DNA from: DATAOG01 sp963840925
Lineage (GTDB): Bacteria; Pseudomonadota; Alphaproteobacteria; Geminicoccales; Geminicoccaceae
Assembly: GCA_963840925.1 (NCBI GenBank)
Contig: CAWJAY010000036.1
Span: 56,645-120,644, forward strand
Direction: 5' to 3'
DNA: 64,000 nt
Below the pieces are notes generated by a model that did not search any database, was not told the DNA's origin, and saw nothing but the letters and a program-made list of their open reading frames with translations. Below, piece by piece: positions 7,749-17,369 of this stretch. Positions within the stretch are counted from its first letter, which is position 1, and each line of letters begins with the position of its first letter. The position numbers and the translations under genes were made by a program.

Positions 7749-8695
7749 GCCCGCCGCCTCCGCTCGACGTAGACCGAGACCGCGGCGATGATGATCAGCC
7801 CCTGGATGATCCATTGGTAATAGGTTGAGACGTCGAGATAGTTCAAAAGGTTGTTCAGGACCGAGATCAGGAAGACCCCGAGCAGCGTGCCGGTCACGCC
7901 GCCCCGGCCGCCGGCCAGGATCGTGCCGCCGACCACGACCGGCGTGATCGAGCGCAGCGCCCAGCCCTGGCCCGCCCAGGGATCGCCGATGCCGAGCCGG
8001 CTCACCAGGTAGACCGCGGTCAGCGCCGCGAACAGGCCGGAGAGCGCATAGGCGACGATGATCACCCGCGGGTGCGAGATCCCGATCAGGCGCGCCGCGA
8101 ACGGATCGCCGCCGACCGCGTAGATCTCGCGGCCGAGCCCGGTGTAGCGGAGGAAGACGCCGACCGCGATGAACAGCCCCAGCATGACCGCGCCGCTGAT
8201 CGGCACGCCCGCGATCCGGCCGTAGGCGAAGCCCTCGAACTCGGGCGGGACCGCGCCGGGCGGGTTCAGCGAATATAGCAGGCCAGCGCCCTGGAGCACG
8301 CTCGCCATGCCGATGGTCACAATCAAGGGATGGACCCGAAGCACGACCGTGAGCACGCCGTTCATAGCACCGATCAGCGTGCCGATCACCAGCACGCCCG
8401 CGACCACCGGGACGACCCGCGCGGGCTCGCCGGCGATCAGGCCCGAGGTCAGCATGGCCGCGATCGTGACCACGCCGTCGATCGAGAGATCAATGCCGCC
8501 GGTCAGGATGACCAGCGTCTGCCCGAGGCTGACGAAGCCCAGTCCGGCCGACTGCTCGACAATGTTAAGGAGGTTGCGCAGCGTGCCGAAGCGGTCGCTG
8601 AAGGCGATGCCGATCGCGACCAGCGCCGCCATCAGGCCGATCACGATCGGGATCGCCGGGTTGATCCGCCGTAGCGCCTGGGCGGCCGCGCTCAT
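7745..8695 (-). CDS. Ribose-type ABC transporter permease (first)
   Basis: RbsC-like inner-membrane permease, 316 aa. It shows GGIDLSIDGVVTIAAM near residue 64, the EAA-like loop YAVGGDPFAARLIGIS (about residue 185) and the C-terminal GGRGGVTGTLLGVFLI. The start ATG at 8695 overlaps the ATPase stop (8692-8694). The frame stays open upstream through the ATPase gene, so a naive call would join this gene to more than 2 kb of upstream sequence; the family length and the ATGA overlap fix the start. It pairs with the downstream permease to form the channel. Confidence 0.9.
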   Translation of the reverse strand: MSAAAQALRRINPAIPIVIGLMAALVAIGIAFSDRFGTLRNLLNIVEQSAGLGFVSLGQTLVILTGGIDLSIDGVVTIAAMLTSGLIAGEPARVVPVVAGVLVIGTLIGAMNGVLTVVLRVHPLIVTIGMASVLQGAGLLYSLNPPGAVPPEFEGFAYGRIAGVPISGAVMLGLFIAVGVFLRYTGLGREIYAVGGDPFAARLIGISHPRVIIVAYALSGLFAALTAVYLVSRLGIGDPWAGQGWALRSITPVVVGGTILAGGRGGVTGTLLGVFLISVLNNLLNYLDVSTYYQWIIQGLIIIAAVSVYVERRRRA

Positions 8696-10200
8696 GCCGC
8701 CGCCCCGGCAAGAGTTGGCGGATGGGCCGTGGCGAGCGCCATGACCTTCTCCTCGGTCGCATCGCCACCGGCAAGCTCGCCCGAGAGCAGGCCCTCGCGC
8801 ATGACCAGGATCCGATCGCACATCCCGATGATCTCCGGCAGCTCCGAGCTGATCATGATCACGCCGATGCCGCGCTCGGCCAGATCCCGGATGATCCGGT
8901 AGATCTCGACCTTGGCGCCGACGTCGACGCCGCGCGTGGGCTCGTCCAGGATCAGCACCCGGCTGCAGGCGCGCACCCAGCGGCTGAACAGGACCTTCTG
9001 CTGATTGCCGCCGGACAGCGTGACCACCTGGTCCCTGGGCGAGCGCGCGGCGATCTGGTAGCGCGCGATCTCGTCGGCCGCGATCCGCTGCTCGGCCCCG
9101 AGGTCGAGGCGAACGCCGCTGCTGACTTGGCCGAGCGTGGGCGGGGTGATGTTGGGCGCCAGCTCGAGGTTCATCAGCAGGCCTTCGGCGCGGCGGTCTT
9201 CGGTCAGGAACGCGATCCCCTGCGCGATCGCATCCGCGGGCGAGGCCGGCCGATAGGGCTGGCCGCCGACCCGGACCGCGCCGGCACTCCAGGGCAGGCT
9301 GCCGAACAGCGCGTGCGCGAGCACCGTGCGACCGGCTCCGACCAGCCCGGCGATGCCCAGGACCTCGCCCGGATGGAGCTTGAAGCTCACGCCCTGCACG
9401 CGCTCGCCGGCGCCGAGCCCCTCGACCTCGAGGACCGGCTCGCCCTGCGCGGGCGCTTTGCGCTTGCCCGGGTAGATGTCGGCGAGCTCGCGCCCGACCA
9501 TGCTCGCGACCAGGCGCCCGCGGTCGATCGCGGCCAAGGGCCAGCTGCCGACCCGACGGCCGTCCTTGAGCACGGTCACGCGATCGGCGATCTGGAAGAT
9601 CTCCTCGAGCCGGTGCGAGATGTAGACGATCGCGGCACCCCGCGCCCGCAACCGGCGGACGCGCTCGAAGAGCAGCTCGGCCTCGCGCCCGGAGATGACC
9701 GCGGTCGGCTCGTCCAGGATCAGGAGCCTGGCCTCGCCGACCAACGCCTTCGCGATCTCGATCATTTGCTGGTCGGCGACCGACAGATGCTTGACCAGCG
9801 CGCGGGGGTCGACCTCGACCCCGAGTTGAGCCAGTACCGTCTGCGCCTGCCGATGCCGGGCGCGGTAGTCGATCAGCCCGAGCCGGTTGCGCGGTGCGGC
9901 GCCGAACATCACGTTCTCGGCCACCGTCAGCTCCGGGAACAGCACGAGCTCCTGGTAGACCACATGAATCCCGGCCGCGCGCGCCGCGTGCGGGCTCGCC
10001 CAGACCCGCCGCTCGCCGGCGAAGGTCAGCGTGCCGCCATCCGGCTGGTAGGCGCCGGCAATGATCTTGATCAGCGTCGACTTGCCGGCGCCGTTCTCGC
10101 CGACCAGCGCGTGCACCTCGCCGGCGGCGACCTCGAAGTCGACCGCATCGAGCGACAGGACGCCCGGAAAGCGCTTGGTGATCCCGCGAAGCTCGAGCAA
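8692..10200 (-). CDS. Ribose/galactose-type ABC transporter ATPase (two NBDs, MglA/RbsA-like)
   Basis: Duplicated nucleotide-binding subunit of a carbohydrate importer, 502 aa. The first domain has Walker A GENGAGKST (34-42), signature LSVADQQM and Walker B LLILDEPTAV. The second has the usual degenerate P-loop GIAGLVGAGRT, an intact signature LSGGNQQKV and Walker B LILDEPTRGVDVG. This asymmetry is normal for the family. The start is a TTG at 10200, giving MLELRGITKRFPGV, which aligns with the family N terminus. The binding-protein gene ends 66 nt upstream and both permeases follow with ATGA overlaps. Confidence 0.92.
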   Translation of the reverse strand: MLELRGITKRFPGVLSLDAVDFEVAAGEVHALVGENGAGKSTLIKIIAGAYQPDGGTLTFAGERRVWASPHAARAAGIHVVYQELVLFPELTVAENVMFGAAPRNRLGLIDYRARHRQAQTVLAQLGVEVDPRALVKHLSVADQQMIEIAKALVGEARLLILDEPTAVISGREAELLFERVRRLRARGAAIVYISHRLEEIFQIADRVTVLKDGRRVGSWPLAAIDRGRLVASMVGRELADIYPGKRKAPAQGEPVLEVEGLGAGERVQGVSFKLHPGEVLGIAGLVGAGRTVLAHALFGSLPWSAGAVRVGGQPYRPASPADAIAQGIAFLTEDRRAEGLLMNLELAPNITPPTLGQVSSGVRLDLGAEQRIAADEIARYQIAARSPRDQVVTLSGGNQQKVLFSRWVRACSRVLILDEPTRGVDVGAKVEIYRIIRDLAERGIGVIMISSELPEIIGMCDRILVMREGLLSGELAGGDATEEKVMALATAHPPTLAGAAA

Positions 10201-10266
10201 GGCGGATCGGCCTGCGCGCGGCAGGCCCGGGGCGGCGAGCGGACCGCCGTCCCGGGCCGCACCGGC

Positions 10267-11418
10267 CTACTGCGGGTAGTCGACCTTGAAGGTCGACGGG
10301 TCGTAGTCCGGGCCGAGGCCGGTCGAAAGGATCAGCTCGCCGGGCTTGTCCATCTGCGCGTAGTCCTCGACCCACTTGTCGGCCTTGACCGAAGTGGTCT
10401 CGTGGCCCTTGGACACGATCACGTCGACGTTGACCTCGTAGATCTTCGGCACCGGACGGCCGGCCAGCACCTGGAGCGCCAGATCGACCAAGTCGGCGCC
10501 CATCGCCGGCGGATAGTCGAAATTGATCACCGGCACGTCGTGTTCGACCGCGAGCTTTACGCAGGCATTCAGATCGGCGCAGGTGTTCGGCGGGATCTCG
10601 CCCTTGCCATAACCCGCGGCGACGAACGCCTCGATCGCCCCCGAGCCTTGCAGGCCGAAGTCCGACCACACGCCGTCGATCTGATCGCCGTACTTCTGGA
10701 TCAGCGCCGACATGACCTGCTTGCCCTTGGCCGGGCTCCAGTCGGTGTACTGCAGCTCGAGGATCTTGATCCCGGGATACTTGTCGAACACCTCGCGCGC
10801 GGCCTTGATCCGGTTCTCGGCCGGGCTCGCGCCGGCGATGCCGGGCAGCATCACGATGTTGCCCTCGAAGTTCAGCGTCTCGGCCAGCCACTGCGCCATG
10901 AAGCGGGCGAGCGCCCAGTCGGTCGCGGTGACGAAGCTGACGAAGTTGTCGGAGGTCACCCGGCGATCGACCAGCACCACCGGGATGCCCCGGCTCATCG
11001 CGCGCGCGACGGCGGGATCGAGCGCCTGGGCCGTAGCCGGGCTCACAATCAAGAGATCGACCTCGCGCTCGATCAGGTCCTGGATGTCGGCCGCCTGTTT
11101 GGCCGGATCGTCGTTGGCGTCGGTGATGATCAGCTTGTCGATCTTATCCGCGTGGCGCGCGGCCGCGGCTTCGATCGCGTGCGCCATGCCGACCCGCCAG
11201 ATGTTCGAGACCGAAGCGTTCGAGAAGCCAATCACGTAGGGCGGGTCCTTCTTGTACTCGGCGGTGTCGGTGAATTCGATCGGCCCGTTCGCCCACAGGA
11301 AGGTGCGCGGGACGCCCTTGTAGCCCTCCTTGTCCTGGGCAAACGCGCTGCCGGCGGTTCCGATCGCGACCGCAGCGATCAGGCCCGCGCTCGCCAGTCC
11401 GCGAAAGTGACGATCCAT
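10267..11418 (-). CDS. Ribose-type ABC transporter periplasmic binding protein
   Basis: Secreted substrate-binding protein of the RbsB-like family (Peripla_BP_4), 383 aa, first gene of the importer operon. A Sec signal peptide (MDRHF then a hydrophobic stretch ending GTAGSAFAQ, residues 1-29) is clear and fixes the ATG at 11418, preceded by GGGAGAG. Family landmarks include PYVIGFSNASVSNIWRVG, DANDDPAKQAADIQDLI, VDLLIVSPAT and IPVVLVDRRV. Two regularly spaced cysteines in NTCADLNACVK could form a disulfide, which is unusual for RbsB-like proteins. The ligand is unknown. The operon runs binding protein, ATPase, permease, permease, VOC enzyme. Confidence 0.9.
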   Translation of the reverse strand: MDRHFRGLASAGLIAAVAIGTAGSAFAQDKEGYKGVPRTFLWANGPIEFTDTAEYKKDPPYVIGFSNASVSNIWRVGMAHAIEAAAARHADKIDKLIITDANDDPAKQAADIQDLIEREVDLLIVSPATAQALDPAVARAMSRGIPVVLVDRRVTSDNFVSFVTATDWALARFMAQWLAETLNFEGNIVMLPGIAGASPAENRIKAAREVFDKYPGIKILELQYTDWSPAKGKQVMSALIQKYGDQIDGVWSDFGLQGSGAIEAFVAAGYGKGEIPPNTCADLNACVKLAVEHDVPVINFDYPPAMGADLVDLALQVLAGRPVPKIYEVNVDVIVSKGHETTSVKADKWVEDYAQMDKPGELILSTGLGPDYDPSTFKVDYPQ

Positions 11419-11701
11419 TGCTGCTCTCCCTGACTGCAGACGTTGACGGTGGCTGGGTTTCCATCCGTGCGCTGACGCGGCAAGCGCCTGCACGGTCGCG
11501 TCGATCGATTGGACAGCAGGTCAACTCCCTGCCGATTGTGCTCGCACATCCGCCCGCTCTCCGCAAGAAAGCGGTTGCCCGGATCAAGGCGCGCGCTCAG
11601 CGCCCTGCAGGATTGTGTTCTTCGCGAATGGCGCGACAATCAGCGGTGAGGAGGCCCGATCGGTCCGGCCGGTCGGCGCCGCATGGCGGGGAGGCAGGAC
11701 C

Positions 11702-12676
11702 ATGTGCACCGCATACGTTGTCGATGAGGCCATCAAGCGGAAGATCGCCGCCTGGAGCGCCGAGGCGCACAAGGCCTCGACCAGCCCGTTCGGCAAGGAC
11801 GACGAGATCGGCATGCTGAACCTGATCGATGCCGGCTCGCGCGCGGCCATCCTGAGCCGGGCGGACGCCGCCAAGGTGTTCGATCTCGCGGTCGACCACT
11901 TCGTCGGCATGCCGGCCTGGATCGCGGCCAACGACCCGGGCTACCAGATCTGGATGACCCATACCCCGCGCGGCGAGGAGATCGCCGACGTGATGGGCGT
12001 CGGCCTCGCCGCCAACGAGCTGATCTCGTACTCGGGCGATGCGGTCTCGATGTACACCCACTGCGGCACGCACATCGACACGCTCAACCACTTCGGCTAC
12101 CACGGCGAGATCTTCAACCACTTCACGGCCAAGGACGACCTGGGCAGCCGGCACTGGACGGTCGCGGGCGCCGAGAAGCACCCGCCGATGATCACCCGCG
12201 GCGTGCTGCTCGACGTTGCTGGCCTGCACGGCCTCGACCAGCTGCCGCCGTCCCACGGCATCGGCCCGGACGACCTCGCGGGCTGCCTCAAGCACCAGCA
12301 GACCGAACTGCGCCCGGGCGACGTGGTCCTGGTCCGCACCGGCCGGATGCGCGCCTGGCCCGATCCGGGCGCCTATGTCACCAACGCGCCCGGCCTCAAC
12401 CGGGCGGGCGCGGAGTTTCTGTGCAAGGCCGGCGCGATCACGATCGCCGGCGACAACCTGGCACTCGAGCAGGGGCCGTCCGCCGATCCCGGCAACTGGC
12501 TGCCGGTCCACACCTATCTGCTGGCCGAGGCCGGCGTGCCGATCATGGAGATGGTCGACATGGAGGAGATCGCGGCCGCCCGGCTCTACGAGTTCTGCTT
12601 CTTCGGCGCGTGTATGAAGCTGCGCGGCGCGACCGGCGCACCGATGCGCCCGGTCGCAATGCCGCTCAAAGATTGA
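11702..12676 (+). CDS. Cyclase-family metal-dependent hydrolase (kynurenine formamidase-like)
   Basis: Member of the cyclase/kynurenine formamidase (KynB-like) family, 324 aa. The signature HCGTHID (residues 120-126, HxGTHxD) supplies the divalent-metal ligands, with WTVAGAEKHPP and RGVLLDVAGL as further family blocks. Such enzymes hydrolyse N-formyl or amide bonds or act on cyclic intermediates. At 324 aa it resembles the longer bacterial group rather than KynB of about 210 aa. GGGGAGG just upstream of the ATG at 11702 sets the start. It is convergent with an acetamidase/formamidase-type gene 9 nt away and divergent from the sugar importer. Its actual substrate cannot be stated. Confidence 0.85.
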   Translation: MCTAYVVDEAIKRKIAAWSAEAHKASTSPFGKDDEIGMLNLIDAGSRAAILSRADAAKVFDLAVDHFVGMPAWIAANDPGYQIWMTHTPRGEEIADVMGVGLAANELISYSGDAVSMYTHCGTHIDTLNHFGYHGEIFNHFTAKDDLGSRHWTVAGAEKHPPMITRGVLLDVAGLHGLDQLPPSHGIGPDDLAGCLKHQQTELRPGDVVLVRTGRMRAWPDPGAYVTNAPGLNRAGAEFLCKAGAITIAGDNLALEQGPSADPGNWLPVHTYLLAEAGVPIMEMVDMEEIAAARLYEFCFFGACMKLRGATGAPMRPVAMPLKD

Positions 12677-12685
12677 GGCGGCGGC

Positions 12686-13624
12686 TCAGAGCGCCGTTTT
12701 GGCCAGCATCATGTGGCAGCCCTTGACGCCGTCGACGGTCTGGGTGACCCGCAGATCGCCCGCGAGCGAGCACAGCATGTAGGCTTGGCTCGGCTCGAGT
12801 GAGCTGCGCCGGCAGACGTGGTCGATCATCTCGCGCACCGCCTGCTTGGCGGCGTCGTCGAGATCCTCGTCGAGGCCGATGCTGATCAGATGGGTCGCGT
12901 TCTCGGCGAACGGCTGGCGGTAGTCGAGGTCGTTGCGCACGGTCAGCCGGAAGCTGCCGGTCAGCGAGGTCTCGAGCGCGCTGATGCAGACCTCGCCATC
13001 GCCCTGGACGCCGTGGCCGTCGCCGGCCATGAACAGCGCGCCCTCGTTGAACACCGGCAGGTAGAGCGTCGCGCCCGGCCGCAACTCCTTATTGTCCATG
13101 TTGCCGCCGAAGATGCGCGGCGGCGGCGACGGGCAGCGGCCCCAGTGCCGGGGCGGCGCGACCGCAAGGATGCCGAAGAACGGATCGAGCGGGATCTCTT
13201 TGCCCCAAGGCAGGACCATCAGCCCGCGCTCGCGGTCGATGTCCGGATGGATGATCTCGTAGGCGTCGAAGTCCTCCGGGATCGTGCCCAGCAGCGGCAG
13301 GATGCAGGTGTAGCCCCAGTCGCACGGGAACTCGTGCTCCAGGATGTCGATCTGCAGCACGTCGCCCGGCGCCGCGCCGCGGACGTGGACCGGGCCGGTC
13401 ACGAAGTGCGGCCCCGGCCCTGCGGCACCTGATCGAGCGCGGCCAGATGGCGCGGATCGACCCGGGACCGGATCCGGATGGAGCTGCTCCTGCTGCCTGC
13501 GGTCCACGAGGTAAGCGTCACGCGTGTCGCCCGAGTCGATCTCGAGGACCGGCGGCAGCGTGGCGTCGAAATAGCCCCAGACCATGCTCTCGGGCGTGGC
13601 CGGGATCTCGTGATGGCGGCTCAT
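12686..13624 (-). CDS. Acetamidase/formamidase family protein
   Basis: FmdA/AmdA-type amide hydrolase, 312 aa, expected to release ammonia from formamide, acetamide or related amides. Family blocks include GPHFVTGPVHVRGAAPGDVLQIDI, split here around residue 80, PIPEDFDAYEI-like central strands, and LFMAGDGHGVQGDGEVC with the metal-binding GDxHxxQGDGE pattern. An RBS (GGAGG) precedes the ATG at 13624. Between about 13430 and 13460 the reading frame gives a low-complexity Arg/Ser/Gly segment, while the adjacent frame encodes a more natural VDPRHLAALDQVPQG. This indicates two compensating indels at the left edge of the error-rich stretch. Confidence 0.85.
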   Translation of the reverse strand: MSRHHEIPATPESMVWGYFDATLPPVLEIDSGDTRDAYLVDRRQQEQLHPDPVPGRSAPSGRARSGAAGPGPHFVTGPVHVRGAAPGDVLQIDILEHEFPCDWGYTCILPLLGTIPEDFDAYEIIHPDIDRERGLMVLPWGKEIPLDPFFGILAVAPPRHWGRCPSPPPRIFGGNMDNKELRPGATLYLPVFNEGALFMAGDGHGVQGDGEVCISALETSLTGSFRLTVRNDLDYRQPFAENATHLISIGLDEDLDDAAKQAVREMIDHVCRRSSLEPSQAYMLCSLAGDLRVTQTVDGVKGCHMMLAKTAL

Positions 13625-13738
13625 GGTGTCCTCCGGCGTTGGGCTGGCTGGATTCGGCGCGTTCCGGCCGGGCAAGTCGTCCCGGCGGGGCCGTTGCCGT
13701 ATAAGATGCGCGCACAAGGCAGACGCACGGGAGCAGGC

Positions 13739-15251
13739 ATGGACCGGGCAGAGCGACGACGACAGCAGCGTCTGGCGCGCAAGGGCGAGAGGCCGGCCGC
13801 GGCCGCAGACTCGGCGGGCCGCGCCTGCAGCCGATCGCGCCGGCCGAGGCGCTGCGCCTCGCGCAGGCCTACCAGCACAGCGGCCGCTTCGCCGAGGCCT
13901 AGCGCTCTACCGGCGGGTGCTCGCGACCCATCCCGACCACGCCGAGAGCCTCGCCCGGGCGGGGTTGGCGGCATTCCAGCTCGGCCGGGCCGACGATGCG
14001 ATCCGGATGCTGCGCCGCGCGGTCGCGGCCCGGCACGATTTCGCCGACGCCCACAACAATCTCGCCGTGGTGCTCCAGGCGAGCGGCCAGCTTGACGAGG
14101 CGCTCGCTCCTGTCAGCGCGCGGTCCGGTTCGATCCCGGCCTGATCGAGGCCCACGTCAACCTCGGCAACGTGCTGATGGCCAGAACGGCGAGCTCGACG
14201 ATGCGGTCGCGGCCTACGAGCGGCGATCGCGCTCCAGCCGGCGCATGCGAGCGCGCATACCGGCTGGGCCTGGCCTTGCAGGCGCAGGATCGCCTGGACG
14301 CGGCGGCCGCGAGCCTGGAGCGGGCGGTCCGGATCCAGCCGCGGCATGCGGCGGCGCAGTACAGCCTCGGCACGGTGCTGCACGGCATGCGCCGGCTCGA
14401 CGACGCGCTCGCCGCCTACGATCGGGCGATCGCGCTCGAGCCCGGCCTGCTCGAGGGCCTGTTCGAGGTCGGCAAGCCGCGCCACATCCACGCCCTGTTC
14501 GAGCGCGGCGAGCATGGCCTTGCGCTCGACGCGCTCGACCGCTTCCTGCTGCGGCGGCCCGGGCAGAGCTGCGCGCTCGCGCTGAAGGCGGTGGCGCTGG
14601 ACGAGGTCGGCGAGCGCGAGCAGGCGCGGCGTCTGGTCGACTTCGACCGGCTGGTGCGGCCGCAGCGCCTGGACCCGCCCGCCGATGTCCGGCAGCCTGG
14701 CCGAGCTCAACGGCGCGCTCGCGGGCTGGATCCGCCAGCATCCGACGCTGCACGAGGCGCCGGCCGCGTTCTCGGTCCACCGCGGGCTCAGCACCGGCGA
14801 ACTGCTGGCCGAGCCGAAAGGCCCGATCCGCGTCTTCGAGCGCATGATCCGCGCCGCGGTCGAGGGCTACCAGCAGAGCCTGCCGGCCGACGCGGCGCAT
14901 CCGTTCGTCGCCAACCTGCCGCGCCGCTGGCACCTCACGATGTGGGCGATCATCATCGAGGCCGAGGGCTTCCAGGTGCCGCACATCCATCCCTCGGGCT
15001 GGCTGAGCGGGGTCTACTACGTCACGCTGCCCGCGGTGGTCCGCGGCGCAGGACGGCAAGCGCGCCGGCTGGATCGAGTTCGGCGAGCCTTACTGCGACA
15101 TCGCCCACAGCGTGCAGCCCGAGCTCAAGGCCTCCAGCCCGAGGAGGGCCTGCTGCTGCTGTTCCCCTCCTACTTCTACCATCGCACGCTGCCGTTCACC
15201 TCCGACCAGCAGCGCATCAGCATCTCGTTCGACGTGGTGCCCTCGCGCTGA
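13739..15251 (+). CDS. TPR-repeat protein with C-terminal 2OG-Fe(II) oxygenase domain (frameshifted)
   Basis: Composite gene with several indels. The start ATG at 13739 gives a basic N terminus (MDRAERRRQQRLARKG). Tetratricopeptide repeats follow, for example LYRRVLATHPDHAESLARAG and YSLGTVLHGMRRLDDALAAYDRAI. The last third (from about 14690) matches the putative 2OG-Fe(II) oxygenase family PF13759: HLTMWAIIIEAEGFQVPHIHPSGWLSGVYYVTLP carries the metal-binding His residues (described here in parts), and LLLFPSYFYHRTLPF holds the distal His. Breaks are visible near 13900, 14120, 14180, 14680 and 15050-15140. Such proteins may hydroxylate proteins or small molecules. Function is unknown; the domain assignment is good. 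Confidence 0.7.
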
Positions 15252-15343
15252 GCTCCCCGCTGCGTCCTGCCGCCGAGCCCTCCTCCCGCTCCGGCCGGCC
15301 CGGCGCGTCCCCCAACCTTGTCCCGCCCCGTCCCGGGCACGGA

Positions 15344-15418
15344 TTCCCACGGTCGCATGGACCATCCGAAAACAGGGTTAACGACCCAACGTTAAGGCCG
15401 GGTTAATGCCGTGCCGAC
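15344..15418. repeat. Dispersed extragenic element copy with GTTAA motifs
   Basis: In the gap between two convergent genes, TTCCCACGGTCGCATGGACC (15344-15363) and a following GGGTTAACGAC closely match 54384-54420 near the integrase, where an 18-bp inverted repeat contains the same core. An inverted pair TTAACG/CGTTAA lies at 15378-15395 and a further GGGTTAA follows at 15410. No T-tract is present, so it does not look like a classical terminator. Confidence 0.5.
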
Positions 15419-15471
15419 CCCGGCCGACCACCAGGAGCGCGCGCCCCAAGCCGGGCCCTGCTCATCCTGCC

Positions 15472-16353
15472 TCAGCTCTTGTCGAGGCGGTTGAACAGCA
15501 GCCAGAAGAAAACGCCCATGACCGGCAGCGTGACCGCCAGCAGGATGGTCGCCAGCGAGAAGATGATCGGCACCTGCGACTGGTGCGATGCGGTCATCGT
15601 CCAGTTGTAGATCGGCATCGTGGTCTCGGAGCCGCGCAGGAAGATCGAGCGCAGCAGCTCGTTGAACGACAGCAGAAAGCCGAAGATGCCGGCGCCGATG
15701 ATGCCCGGGCGCAGGATCGGGAACTCGATGTCCCAGAAGCGCTGCCACCTGCGAGGCGCCGAGATCCTCGGCCGCCTCGAGCAGGCGGTGGTCGAAGCGG
15801 GTCGCGATCACCAGGACCAGCAGCAGCGCGAACGGCAGCGCCCAGACCAGATGGGCGATGAAGATCGACCACATGCCGAGCCGCAGGCCGAGCAGCGAGC
15901 GGAAGAAGATGAACAGCGCCGCACCCATGGTCAGGCCGGGCACGAACAGCGGCAGCAGCGCGATCAGCACGACCCCGCCCGGGCGCGGCATGCGCGGGAT
16001 CGCGCGGCCGACCGCGGTCGCGACCACCATGCAGGCGAGCCCGACCACCAGGCCCGAGCACCGATGCTCTGCCAGAACGGCTCGACCCAGTTGGCAGGTC
16101 GGCCGCGAGGCTCGCGTAGTGCTCGAGGGTCAACGGATAGGGGATGCCCGGAGAGCGGCCGCTCGCTGAACGACATCACCGCGAGCCAGAGCGATCGGCA
16201 CGTAGGTCAGCACGATCACCAGAAGCCCGCCCAGCATGCGCGACCAGCGGCCAGTGCGGCCACGCGGTCAGCCGCCGCCAGAACAGGCTCGACGTCCTGC
16301 CGAACTGGTCGTCGATGGTCGCGCGGATACGGGAGCGTCGCGCTGTCGGTCAT
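15472..16353 (-). CDS. potC: Polyamine-type ABC transporter permease PotC (frameshifted)
   Basis: Second inner-membrane permease of a spermidine/putrescine-type importer. In the C-terminal part the family loop LSFNELLRSIFLRG and the ending TLPVMGVFFWLLFNRL are clear, and DLGASQVA from the conserved EAA loop is in another frame near 15750. The ATG at 16353 overlaps the potB stop (ATGA at 16350-16353), and the stop is at 15472. The coding frame changes near 15745, 16060-16100, 16150-16190 and 16230-16310, so no single open frame spans the gene. The breaks are best explained by sequence errors because conserved residues continue on both sides. Confidence 0.72.
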
Positions 16354-17275
16354 CGCCGCATCGCATGGAAGATCGCGCCGAGGTCGCCGCGCCGGCGGGT
16401 GATCGCGACCAGCAGCACGAGCAGGAGCGCCAGCATCGCGATGACCACCGTCGAGAGCGCCGCCGCGGTCGGGTACTTGAGCTCGCGCAGCGCCGCCTCG
16501 ACCGAGGCGCCGAGCAGGTTGACGAAGCCGCCGCCCAGCATCTGCGGCTCGACCCAGCGCCGCCATCAGCGGCACCAGCGGTGAACACGATGCCGGCGAT
16601 GATGCCGGGCAGCGCCAGCGGCAGGATCACGTAGATCAGGGTCTGGCCCGGGCTCGCGCCGAGGTCGTTGCTCGCCTGGATGTATTCGTCGTCGATCAGG
16701 GTCAGGACCAGGAAGATCGGAAACACCATGGTCGGGAAGTAGGGCCCGATCATGCCGAAATGGACCGCGAACTCCGAGAACAGCATCCATTCCATCGGCT
16801 GCTCGATCAGGCCGAGATGGAGCAGCACCGTGTTGATGATGCCGTTGGTGCCGAGGATCGCGCGCCAGATGATGATCCGCGACGGCGCATCGAGGAAGAA
16901 CGGGATGGTCAGCAGCGTGATGACCACCGCCTTCAGCGTCTTGGAGCGGCAGCCCTTGGCGAGCCAGAGCGCGAACGGGAAGGCGATCAGGAACTCGATC
17001 ACGGTGATCGTGAACACCACCCGCAGCGTGCGCAGCGCGGCGATCCAGCGCCCGGATTCGATCAGCGAGACCCAGGTCGTGACCGTCGGCTCGTAGACCA
17101 CCTGGTAGTTCTTGATCGTGAAGAAGCTGTAGAAGACGACGATGACCAGCGGCAGGATCACGCAGGCCGCCCAGACCAGCGACGAAGGTCGGGATCACCC
17201 AGCCTTGCGAGACCAGGTTGGCGTACCAGCCCCGGACGCCGCGCGGGCCGCTCGTGGATCGCTGCGCTCAGCCAT
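16350..17275 (-). CDS. potB: Polyamine-type ABC transporter permease PotB (frameshifted)
   Basis: First inner-membrane permease of the importer. The main frame shows about five hydrophobic helices: ILPLVIVVFYSFFTI, FLIAFPFALWLAKG, AVVITLLTIPFFL, YFPTMVFPIFLVLTLID and the EAA loop YIQASNDLGASPGQTLIYVILPLALPG given here in pieces. The last helix, ALSTVVIAMLALLLVLLVAI, is in another frame after a break near 16560-16580. A second break near 17175 separates the N terminus (ATG at 17275) from the body. It sits between potD and potC and overlaps potC by 4 nt. Confidence 0.75.
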
Positions 17276-17369
17276 CGGCGTGCCTCGCGGCCATGCCCCG
17301 CCGGACCGCGCGGCGCGGCGCGGTGCGGTGCTGGCGGGGTGACGATGCTCGAGCTCAAGCGGGCCTAGA

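Noticed and set aside
7745..10891. A 1048-codon frame that would fuse the permease to a large N-terminal extension
   Set aside because: The extension is a shadow of the ATPase and binding-protein genes; the permease starts at the ATG overlapping the ATPase stop.
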